A DNA stretch of 11,354 bases from Spirochaeta sp. Lineage in GTDB: Bacteria; Spirochaetota; Spirochaetia; DSM-27196; Alkalispirochaetaceae. Each line of letters starts with the position of its first letter. The stretch's first letter is position 1. This document shows, one piece after another, positions 1 through 7,059 of the stretch. The translations under genes and the position numbers were made by a program. The notes beneath the pieces were generated by a model, which saw only the letters and a program-made list of their open reading frames with translations, did no database searches and had not been told where the DNA came from. The stretch covers positions 1 to 11,354 of the forward strand of contig SKHA01000238.1 in NCBI GenBank assembly GCA_007117185.1, given 5' to 3'.

Positions 1-3000
1 AGCTGCCAGTCCAGACGAGCCCCTGATTCAAAGACGCCGTCAGGCTGGTAATACCACTGCGTAGCGTCACCGGCGTAGTCCTCAAACCCGGCTATAGCGG
101 CCACTCCCAGACGGGTAAAGGGTTCGCTTCTGCGGATCAGTCCCATCCGGAACTCCTGCTGTACCCGATAGCGAATCCCCTCGTTGGCACCGTCCCGCAG
201 GATCACGTCCGCCGATCCACCGGTGCGCTGGGAATAGCGCTGCCACAGCGGGTCGGTGCGGCTCTGCAGGTTCCAGGAGAGGTCGCCGCTGATACTGTGG
301 GCGCGGTACACCGGTCGCTCCAACCGCGCGGTATTCACCGGCACGTCGCTGACGGGGGTGTACGCACCGAACTTCCACACTCCTGAGGTGAACACCTCGC
401 CCCGGGACAGTGACCAGCGAATGCCCGGCTCCGGCTCCAGCCAGTAGCTGCCGAAGTAGTCCGCCCCGTCGTAGACGGAGGTGATCAGCTCTTCCTGCAA
501 CGTGGCGTAGTACAGGTTGTGAGCCAGCAGTCGGACACCGATGAATGGCTCCAGTCGAACCTGTTCCTGCCAGAGGAAGAGCTGCACACCTGCATTCAGA
601 AGGTAGTCCTGATACGCCAGGCGCCGGACCACCCCCACCTGCAACTGTTCGCCATCGTCGTCGAGCTGGTCATCGTAGGCAGCAGGAACTCTGGCCCGTA
701 CGGTGGACATCTCAAGATCGGCAACAACGCTGAAGCGGGAGTTGATCCGCCACTGATACCCCAGGACAGTCCGCGAATCAACGCGCTGACGCTCAGTGGA
801 CAGACGAATCCCCGTTGTCAACTGATCTGCGTACTGCCGGGCGATATCGTTGTACAGCACCACGGTGTTGCGGAAGGTAGCGTCTTGCCGGTAGATCTCT
901 TCGAGCAGATTCTGCGCCTGCCGCCAGCGTCCCTGCCTCCGGTACGCCTGCGCCAGGGTGTAGAGAGCGGGCAAATTGGTTGGATCAACCATCTGCACCA
1001 GCTCCAGCTGCACCACCGCCTCATCAACGCGATCCAGGTCGATCAAGAGCTGACTCAGTCGATCCCGCTCCGGAGCGGTTCTGTTCTGCAGATAAAAGAG
1101 GGCCAGTTCGGTGTTCACCCGGGTGGATCGCACCACCAGATCCTCAAGGGCTGCCAGCTCCCGAAGGGTTACCGCCAGCGTCGCGATCACCTCCAAAGCT
1201 TCAGCCCGCAGTGCTTCGGCGCTCTGCCGATCCACGGTAGCGACGGAAGCAGCGGCGGGAGCGGCAGGTGGAGGCGATGGATCCTCACTCTGGACCAGAC
1301 GTTCCAGAGGTTCCCGCAGAAGCTCGGTGAACAGCAGCAGGCCAACTCCCCTCTGGTCCAGATCCTGGACAACCAGGTCTTCCAGGACGAACCACTGCTG
1401 CACCGCATCGGCAGCCGAAGCCTCGCGAATAGAGGCCTGAAGCAGGACCGCCAGATCCCGCCGTAGAATGTTCCTCATGTTCTGTTCATCAGAAGACGGC
1501 AGAGCGACGACCCTCGATCCCACCCCATCGGGCAGACCCAGGACGCTGTTCAACAGACGGCGCAACCGCTGGTTACCAACCAGATCCTCCGCTGCCGCCA
1601 CCTCTGCGGTAAGGATCTCCGTTGGTGGTGACCACCCGAGTTGCTCCCTGATCCCGGCGAGTTCCTCAAGACGTTCCTGAAGACTCTCCTCTATCTCAGA
1701 AGCCCTGTCCCCTGTGGTCCCCGCCGCCACCGCGTCCTCCTGCAGCGCAAGGGCCTGACGCACAGCCCCGATCTGACCCTGCAGCGCTCCGGCATGGGCA
1801 GCTACCGTCTGTCGGACCGGTGCGGTATCGGCTCCCTCTTGCCCTTCCAGGGTCTGTAGTTGCTGCAGTGCAGCCGCCAGGGCGGCCTGGGTGGTGGATA
1901 TCCGCTGCAGCAGATCCCGCAACAGTAGTCGGGTGATCCCCGTCTGGACGCCCAGCCAGATATCGTCTTCCCGGTTTTGCCATGCTTCCTGGACCGCCTG
2001 CTGGGTAAGGGCCGCGAGGAAGTTCCGATAGACCCGCATCCCCTCATCCCGTCGACCGATCCACAACCACGTCTGGGCCAGTTCAAAACGGCGATTCAGG
2101 TCACGGGGAAACTCCAGCACAGCAGCCTCGAATCCCGCGATCACCGCATCCCGGAGATCATAACGCTGCACAACCTCGGCCAGTGCGGCGGTGACCTCGG
2201 GGTTCAGTCGCTCCAACTCCGCCCGCAGCTCCATCGCATCGTCTGCCCGCCCCTGGGCGAACACCGCGTCCAGCAGACGCACCGCGATGCGCGAGGACCC
2301 GGGGAATCGCCCCAGAGCGCCGCGATACAGCTCTTCCTCCCGCCGGGGATCGGCGTTGCGGCGATACTCCGTACCAACCGCAAGGACAGCCTCTTCCGTG
2401 GCGGCGGTACGCTCTGCCCGCGAGAAGAGCTCCCGGGCACGATCCTCCCGGTTCCACCACAGATAGGTGTACGCCAGGTTTACCTGCAGCCGCGGGTCTT
2501 CCCGGTGATGCCCCAGTCCGGCAAGGTAGTACTGTTCCGAGGCAGCGAGGAACCCGCTCCAGGCGGCAATCTTACCCGCCTCCAGAAAGTTATCGATATT
2601 TTGCGGGGCCGCCGAAACCAGGGCCCAGTACGCCGCCAGTCCACCGTCGAAATCACCACGCCAGACGGTGTTGCGCGCCACAAGCTGCAGGATTGCCTCG
2701 TTGGACGAATCCAGCAACTGCGCCCGGGAGAGGTAACGCAAGGCGTTGATGTTGTCCCCCAGCAGGGTATACAGGTGGGCCAGTCGAAGGTACAGGTCCA
2801 CGTCGGAGGGATCTTCCCGCAGCAGGATCAGCAGGTCCTCCACCGCTTCCGGCTCGGTCAGCTCCTCTGCCGGGGGCAACCAGGGAACCTCGGTTCCCTC
2901 GGGGACCAGTACAAACCGATCCAGATACAGAAAATAGCGGTTATCGTAGCGGCGGCGCTGGTCCACGGTGATCCGCAGCCGGTTCTGCCCCGCCTGAACC

Positions 3001-3533
3001 TGCACCGTCCCGGCATGAATCCAGCGATACGGCGTGGAATAGACCGGCCCTACCCGCACCGTCTCGCCGGAGACCACCTGAGGGTCCCCATCGTTGAGGG
3101 TGAGGTTGAACGGCGATCCGGAGGAGGGCAGAAAGGGATCCAGAGCGCCAGGGACCCCTCCGCCGTACCACAGCTGATACTCCCCTTCTTCCTCGGCGAG
3201 AAAAGCGAAGTCCGCGTAGTACGGAGAGTCACTGAGCAGGGACACCTGGTTGAGCTGGAGCACGAGGTTTCCCCCGGCACCGAACAGCTGTACCGGTTCC
3301 GGCGCAAAGTTGGTGGAGATTGCGTCTTCCCCTTCCAGAACGATCGGTACTGCCTGAACCGTTGCCACTGCCCCCCCCAACAGCACCAGCAGCACCAGCA
3401 GAACAGGATTTGCCGGTCGCGGCGATCCCTCAGGACGGTTCTTCTTTATGCCGATAACCGGAAGGGTGAGGGTGCGGTCAACTCCAGAACAGATCCAGTG
3501 GGCAGCTCTTGCCCTCTTTGGTGTAGTAGCCAT
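1..3533 (-). CDS. PelB-like outer-membrane exopolysaccharide exporter (TPR plus beta-barrel) with N-terminal carbohydrate-binding-like domain; partial, runs off left edge
   Basis: Reading the minus strand from the ATG at 3533 gives 1177 codons without a stop up to the window edge. Seen in order: a Lys/Arg-rich stretch then a hydrophobic core ending VQA (about 30-61), which looks like a signal peptide; a beta-rich domain (about 64-212) with an opening EGEDA, a central W..aGtVqvqaGqN pattern and a closing LYLDRFVLVP, like CBM6/CBM35-type galactose-binding folds; TPR-like helical pairs (about 235-510); a Gln/Glu/Ala-rich coiled-coil-like segment (about 535-660); a Pro/Ala stretch (752-762); further TPR-like helices (about 820-900); and from about 905 alternating aromatic strands typical of an outer-membrane barrel. 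Pseudomonas PelB is about 1190 residues of TPRs plus a C-terminal barrel, so role and rough size match; the N-terminal domain and coiled coil are additions. It is divergent from pelDEFG-like genes, which supports an export role. The start is unresolved: ATGs at 3542 and 3533 overlap the divergent gene, and the signal peptide would suit a start near 3449, where only ATA exists. The name is an inference from architecture and context. Confidence 0.8.
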   Translation of the reverse strand, partial: MATTPKRARAAHWICSGVDRTLTLPVIGIKKNRPEGSPRPANPVLLVLLVLLGGAVATVQAVPIVLEGEDAISTNFAPEPVQLFGAGGNLVLQLNQVSLLSDSPYYADFAFLAEEEGEYQLWYGGGVPGALDPFLPSSGSPFNLTLNDGDPQVVSGETVRVGPVYSTPYRWIHAGTVQVQAGQNRLRITVDQRRRYDNRYFLYLDRFVLVPEGTEVPWLPPAEELTEPEAVEDLLILLREDPSDVDLYLRLAHLYTLLGDNINALRYLSRAQLLDSSNEAILQLVARNTVWRGDFDGGLAAYWALVSAAPQNIDNFLEAGKIAAWSGFLAASEQYYLAGLGHHREDPRLQVNLAYTYLWWNREDRARELFSRAERTAATEEAVLAVGTEYRRNADPRREEELYRGALGRFPGSSRIAVRLLDAVFAQGRADDAMELRAELERLNPEVTAALAEVVQRYDLRDAVIAGFEAAVLEFPRDLNRRFELAQTWLWIGRRDEGMRVYRNFLAALTQQAVQEAWQNREDDIWLGVQTGITRLLLRDLLQRISTTQAALAAALQQLQTLEGQEGADTAPVRQTVAAHAGALQGQIGAVRQALALQEDAVAAGTTGDRASEIEESLQERLEELAGIREQLGWSPPTEILTAEVAAAEDLVGNQRLRRLLNSVLGLPDGVGSRVVALPSSDEQNMRNILRRDLAVLLQASIREASAADAVQQWFVLEDLVVQDLDQRGVGLLLFTELLREPLERLVQSEDPSPPPAAPAAASVATVDRQSAEALRAEALEVIATLAVTLRELAALEDLVVRSTRVNTELALFYLQNRTAPERDRLSQLLIDLDRVDEAVVQLELVQMVDPTNLPALYTLAQAYRRQGRWRQAQNLLEEIYRQDATFRNTVVLYNDIARQYADQLTTGIRLSTERQRVDSRTVLGYQWRINSRFSVVADLEMSTVRARVPAAYDDQLDDDGEQLQVGVVRRLAYQDYLLNAGVQLFLWQEQVRLEPFIGVRLLAHNLYYATLQEELITSVYDGADYFGSYWLEPEPGIRWSLSRGEVFTSGVWKFGAYTPVSDVPVNTARLERPVYRAHSISGDLSWNLQSRTDPLWQRYSQRTGGSADVILRDGANEGIRYRVQQEFRMGLIRRSEPFTRLGVAAIAGFEDYAGDATQWYYQPDGVFESGARLDWQ
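3371..3378. repeat. Eight-base C/G homopolymer inside the exporter signal-peptide region
   Basis: Eight consecutive C on the plus strand, that is eight G in the coding sense of the exporter gene, encode the Leu-Gly-Gly-Ala end of the hydrophobic core (residues about 52-55). Gain or loss of one base would shift the frame near the N-terminus. It lies next to a 9-bp tandem repeat. Slippage is possible in principle but not shown. Confidence 0.85.
3381..3398. repeat. Two perfect tandem copies of CAGCACCAG
   Basis: Positions 3381-3389 and 3390-3398 are identical 9-mers, followed by a further CAG. In the exporter frame they encode the repeated Leu-Leu-Val of the signal-peptide core. Because the unit is a multiple of three, copy-number change would lengthen or shorten the hydrophobic core without shifting the frame. 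Confidence 0.85.
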
Positions 3534-4914
3534 CGATCTCATTGTATCTCATCCGGCGGGTTTTCTCGATATAGCGGCGATGCCGTACATTGCGCTCATC
3601 GCTGCGCTGGCAGCAACGGTGGGGGGTGCGGCGGCACTGGCGGCGTGGGTGGGGTCACTGCTGTGGATCTTTGTGGGTACGAAGCTGGTTACTACCCTCA
3701 TACCTGGCGTTCCGGCGTTTTTCCTACCCCTCACTGAGGTGCCCGCCGGGGCGCGTTACGGCGCCATTGTGATGAGCATCGCCGCGGTAGCGGTGGTGAC
3801 TCACACGGGCAAACTGCATGCAGGGTTCATCCGGGCCAGACAGCGAGAAGAGGAAGCAGCCTCAGAAGTTCATACCAGCCGCATCGAAGCGCAGGCACTG
3901 GAAGCGAGTCTGCGTACCACCATGAACCGCATGGCCACCGAACGCACAACCATGACGATCCTCGCGGAGCAGTTGAAGCGACTGCAATCATTCGACCAGA
4001 ACGAGGTCTACCAGGCGACGCTCTCGTCGGTGCGGCTGCTCACCGGCGCCACCAGCTGCGTGATCTACCGCTTTCACGAGGAACACCTGAAACTGGAACG
4101 TACCGCCGTATGGCCCGCGCGTCACGCAGAACGATACGCGCTGTCGCTGCCGGTCGCCTCCTCCCTGGAGGGGCACGTGGTCCGGACCGGAGCACTCTTC
4201 TCCCTGCGTCAGCTGGTGGAGCATCCCCAGCTGCGCAGCCTGGACCAGAACAACACGGTGATCTGCGTCCCCGTGGTGGTACGCAATCGCACCTGGGGGG
4301 TCCTCACAATCGGGCGTATTCCCTTTCTCAAGTACACCGAGTACGCCGAGAAGGCTCTCCAGGTGACCGCCGCACTGGCCGCGCCAGCGCTGGAGAACGC
4401 CCTGCCGATGGTCTCGGTGGAGCGGGACGGCGTGCCGCTGAACGACTCTGCCGATTCTACCGATACCGCCTCGGTGCGACCCTTTGAGGAGCTCCGGAAG
4501 CACCTGGAGTCGACTCTGGTTCAGGCGGAGAGACTGGACTATCAGGTTTCGATGCTCCTGGTTGAGTTGTCTTCAGCGCTGGATTTTGACGGTCAACTGG
4601 CGCTCTCCTCGGTGGTGGGCAACGCCCTTGGGGGAGTCACTGGCAACAGCACCACGATCTTCCACTACCAGAGTCCCAATCAAATCGTCCTGGTTACCGT
4701 CAGTACCGGCGTGGAGGCAACGGGGTACCTCCTGTTGCGCATCACCGAGCTGGTTACCGGGCAGGCCTGGACGGTGGATGAAGAGACGGTACTCCCCGAG
4801 GCGGTGGTTGGTTTTGCCACCAGCACCACCTGCGGTTACGACGCCGACCAGTTCTTCCGGCGCTCTGAACAGATTCTGGCGCTGCAGCGGCAGGAGTTCG
4901 GCCCCCATGTATGA
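3448..4914 (+). CDS. pelD: PelD-like inner-membrane protein with GAF and degenerate GGDEF domains
   Basis: 488 residues. Seen: about four hydrophobic segments in residues 17-118, a charged helical linker (about 128-182), a GAF-like domain (about 183-320) and a C-terminal alpha/beta domain (about 346-485). That order matches PelD, the receptor that activates Pel synthesis in response to cyclic di-GMP and anchors the synthase complex. The C-terminal domain is a degenerate GGDEF: the signature turn reads roughly SPNQI (409-413), so it should not make cyclic di-GMP. In my hand alignment the inhibitory-site RxxD is also missing (Gly399 and Thr402 occupy the Arg and Asp positions), so ligand binding is uncertain. 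An RxxD at 263-266 lies in the GAF part instead. The start at 3448 has AGGA 12 bases upstream. A GTG at 3472 with GGAAGGG five bases before it is a serious alternative, eight residues shorter. The gene overlaps the next by 8 bp and is the first of four coupled genes. The pelD identity rests on architecture plus the pelF and pelG neighbours. Confidence 0.8.
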   Translation: MPITGRVRVRSTPEQIQWAALALFGVVAIDLIVSHPAGFLDIAAMPYIALIAALAATVGGAAALAAWVGSLLWIFVGTKLVTTLIPGVPAFFLPLTEVPAGARYGAIVMSIAAVAVVTHTGKLHAGFIRARQREEEAASEVHTSRIEAQALEASLRTTMNRMATERTTMTILAEQLKRLQSFDQNEVYQATLSSVRLLTGATSCVIYRFHEEHLKLERTAVWPARHAERYALSLPVASSLEGHVVRTGALFSLRQLVEHPQLRSLDQNNTVICVPVVVRNRTWGVLTIGRIPFLKYTEYAEKALQVTAALAAPALENALPMVSVERDGVPLNDSADSTDTASVRPFEELRKHLESTLVQAERLDYQVSMLLVELSSALDFDGQLALSSVVGNALGGVTGNSTTIFHYQSPNQIVLVTVSTGVEATGYLLLRITELVTGQAWTVDEETVLPEAVVGFATSTTCGYDADQFFRRSEQILALQRQEFGPHV

Positions 4915-5638
4915 GCGACTGCAGGGTGACTACATCAGCGGCGGGTACTTTCGCTATTACCGTCAGGAGGGTGGACGCCCTTTCCCGCGGACGTTTGCCA
5001 CGGCGCTGCGGGGTTTTCATAACGGACAGCTCTCCCTGGAACCGGCGCTCTACCGGGCCGGATCTGCCGACAGCATCTTTCAGCAGCCCCTGAACGTACA
5101 CCTTGTGCTGGACCTCATGGCCAACGCTGAACGGGACCACACAGTCAACCAGGCCCTGGGAGCTGTTCTCTTCGACAATCTGGGTGACCCGGATCGGGAG
5201 ATTGCCGACTTTGCCGCTCAGGCGCTGGCCCGACTGGAGGAACGTTACTACCAGTGGATTCAGGACGCGGAGGAGCACGCCGCAGAGGAAGCTGAGTTGT
5301 ACATCGCCTTCGCGGAGCTTCAGCGCTTCAACCCGATGTTGCGCAGTTACTACCTCAGGAAGGTACTGGCGATGGATCCCGCAGTGGTGGAACCGGTACA
5401 GCGGGTGAGAGCGCTGGTGGCTCTGGGTGAGCTGGATGAAGCGGAGCAGGAGATTCTCCGGGACGGAATCGAAAACACCTCCGAGGGACTTTGGATGCTG
5501 GCGGATATCTCCTTCTCCCGGGGTGACCTCAAGCAGGTGGCTGAACTACTGCGCAAGGCTCTGAAGATTCAGCGGGAACGAGGAGAGAAGCCAACGCCGT
5601 CACAGGAGCAGGCTCTGGCACTCTGGGGTGTCTCGTGA
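4907..5638 (+). CDS. PelE-position helical-repeat (TPR-like) protein, no membrane segment
   Basis: 243 residues, starting at the ATG at 4907, which overlaps the stop of the PelD-like gene by 8 bp and has AGGAG at 4892-4896. The open frame extends further upstream, but that part lies inside the PelD-like gene and is antecedent noise. The protein is almost entirely alpha-helical. Residues about 61-150 resemble paired helices (LVLDLMANAERDHTVNQALG and following), and about 165-222 look like TPR units (ALVALGELDEAEQEIL; DISFSRGDLKQVAELLRKAL). There is no hydrophobic stretch long enough for a membrane helix. In the Pseudomonas pel operon this slot is PelE, which has N-terminal membrane helices followed by TPRs and helps assemble the synthase complex with PelD, PelF and PelG. 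By position and TPR content this is the likely counterpart, but sequence similarity is not obvious by eye, and loss of the membrane part is notable. No enzymatic motif was recognised. Confidence 0.75.
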   Translation: MYERLQGDYISGGYFRYYRQEGGRPFPRTFATALRGFHNGQLSLEPALYRAGSADSIFQQPLNVHLVLDLMANAERDHTVNQALGAVLFDNLGDPDREIADFAAQALARLEERYYQWIQDAEEHAAEEAELYIAFAELQRFNPMLRSYYLRKVLAMDPAVVEPVQRVRALVALGELDEAEQEILRDGIENTSEGLWMLADISFSRGDLKQVAELLRKALKIQRERGEKPTPSQEQALALWGVS

Positions 5639-7059
5639 CCGCCCCCCCGATTCGGGTATGCCTCATTCTGGAGGGAACCTACCCCTACGTCGCCGGCGGG
5701 GTGTCCGGGTGGGCCCACGAACTGATCCAGGAACTCCCGGAGGTGGAGTTCGTCCTGCTGACACTCTCGCCCAAACCGGATCAGAAGCCGGTATATCAGG
5801 TCCCGGAAAACGTGGTGGCCATGGAAGATCACCTGCTCCAGCTGCAGGGGGACGAACTTGCCTCACGGCGCGGCGACAGTGCCGGAAATCGTCTGAGGGC
5901 GCTGCAGACGTTCATGCGTGGCTCTGTGCAGCCGGACGTACAGCAGCTTCTTGACGATCTGAATACAGCGGCGCAGCTGAACCCCTTCGCCTCGGGGGGG
6001 ACCCGGCGGAGCCCCCGCAGCCACATGCGCCGCTTCTGGAAACTCATCATGGACCGCTACCGGATTCAGAACCCCTATTACGGGCTGGGGGAATACTTCT
6101 GGACGTGGTTCAACTCCCGGGCACTGCTGCTCTCGCTCCTGCGAATACCCATACCGGAGGCGGACATCTACCACACGCTCTGCACCGGCTACGCCGGGTT
6201 CGTCGGGGCGATCGCCCGGGCAACCACGGGGCGCCCGCTGATTCTGACCGAACACGGGATCTACCACCGGGAGCGCTCCATCGAGATTGACGCCAGTTCG
6301 GCGTTGCGGGGAAACCAGCGGGATCAGTGGAAAACCCTCTTCTTCGCCCTCAGCCGCCTCTCTTACCGGACAGCGGATCACGTGATCACCCTCTTCGAGG
6401 CGAACCGTCAGCTGGAACTGAACCTGGGAGCCCCCCCGGAAAACAGCCGGGTCATACCCAACGGGATCGACCTGCCCAGATATCGCGCGGTCAAACGTGA
6501 GCGAAAACCGGGGTTCCACGTCGGGCTGATCGGACGGATCGTACCGATCAAGGACGTGAAGACGTTCATTGTCGCCGCCCGGGGGGTGCGCCAGGAGATC
6601 CCGGAAGCGCAGTTCTACTGCATCGGCCCCCTGGAGGAATCCCCTGATTACGTCGAAGAGTGCAGGGATCTGGTAAAAGCACTTTCCATGGAAGACTGCT
6701 TCTCCTTTACCGGCCGCCAGGATGTCCGGGAGTATTACTCATTCCTGGATCTGGTGGTTCTCAGCAGCCTCAGTGAGGCCCAGCCGCTGGTGATTCTGGA
6801 AGCCCTGGCGGCGGGGGTACCCGTGGTGTCCACCCGGGTAGGGGATGTTCCGGGGCTGCTGGATCACCAGGATCGATTCATCGCCCTTCCCAAAGACGCG
6901 GAGGGGCTGATCAGACGCATCGTCGCGGTGCGGGAGAACCCAACCGAGGTGGATCTGTGGGTGCAGGGGCGCCAGCAGGTCCTGGACAGGGTATACGATC
7001 GCAAGATCATCTTCGGCACCTACGGCACCCTCTACCGGGAGGCGCAGTGGCAGGCATAG
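5635..7059 (+). CDS. pelF: PelF glycosyltransferase (GT4 family), Pel polymerase
   Basis: 474 residues from a GTG at 5635 that overlaps the preceding TGA by 4 bp (GTGA). PelF is the cytosolic GT-B polymerase that uses UDP-activated N-acetylated hexosamine to build the Pel chain; Pseudomonas PelF is about 507 residues. Seen: the family-typical N-terminus with LILEGTYPYVAGGVSGW (10-26), which includes the Gly-rich loop; TEHGIYHRER (205-214); IPNGID (274-279); GRIVPIKD (300-307), the start of the C-terminal nucleotide-binding half; and the GT4 EX7E pair Glu381 and Glu389, followed by the AAGVPVVSTRVGDVPGLL stretch of the donor site. All key elements appear intact. The long insertion at about 80-160 between the early strands fits the PelF branch rather than generic GT4 enzymes. 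No membrane segment is present, as expected for a protein recruited by its PelD, PelE and PelG partners. This is the most secure assignment in the locus. Confidence 0.93.
   Translation: MTAPPIRVCLILEGTYPYVAGGVSGWAHELIQELPEVEFVLLTLSPKPDQKPVYQVPENVVAMEDHLLQLQGDELASRRGDSAGNRLRALQTFMRGSVQPDVQQLLDDLNTAAQLNPFASGGTRRSPRSHMRRFWKLIMDRYRIQNPYYGLGEYFWTWFNSRALLLSLLRIPIPEADIYHTLCTGYAGFVGAIARATTGRPLILTEHGIYHRERSIEIDASSALRGNQRDQWKTLFFALSRLSYRTADHVITLFEANRQLELNLGAPPENSRVIPNGIDLPRYRAVKRERKPGFHVGLIGRIVPIKDVKTFIVAARGVRQEIPEAQFYCIGPLEESPDYVEECRDLVKALSMEDCFSFTGRQDVREYYSFLDLVVLSSLSEAQPLVILEALAAGVPVVSTRVGDVPGLLDHQDRFIALPKDAEGLIRRIVAVRENPTEVDLWVQGRQQVLDRVYDRKIIFGTYGTLYREAQWQA
7037..7042 (+). promoter_or_regulatory. 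Ribosome binding site GGGAGG deciding the pelG start
   Basis: The GGGAGG motif sits four bases before the GTG at 7047, inside the end of pelF. It supports the GTG start and the MAGIGF N-terminus over the longer upstream ATG at 6957. Confidence 0.7.

Noticed and set aside
519..1466. 315-codon plus-strand open frame
   Set aside because: Antisense to the exporter coiled-coil, TPR and barrel region, with low-complexity composition and no recognisable motif.
1977..3737. 586-codon plus-strand open frame
   Set aside because: Its product is Gln/Pro/Arg-rich with no domain pattern, it lies antisense to the exporter gene and runs into the PelD-like gene in another frame. GC-rich codon bias on the minus strand explains it.
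6957..7046. N-terminal extension of PelG from the ATG at 6957
   Set aside because: The extra 30 residues are hydrophilic and lie inside pelF. The GTG at 7047 gives the family-like MAGIGF start and has a strong ribosome binding site.
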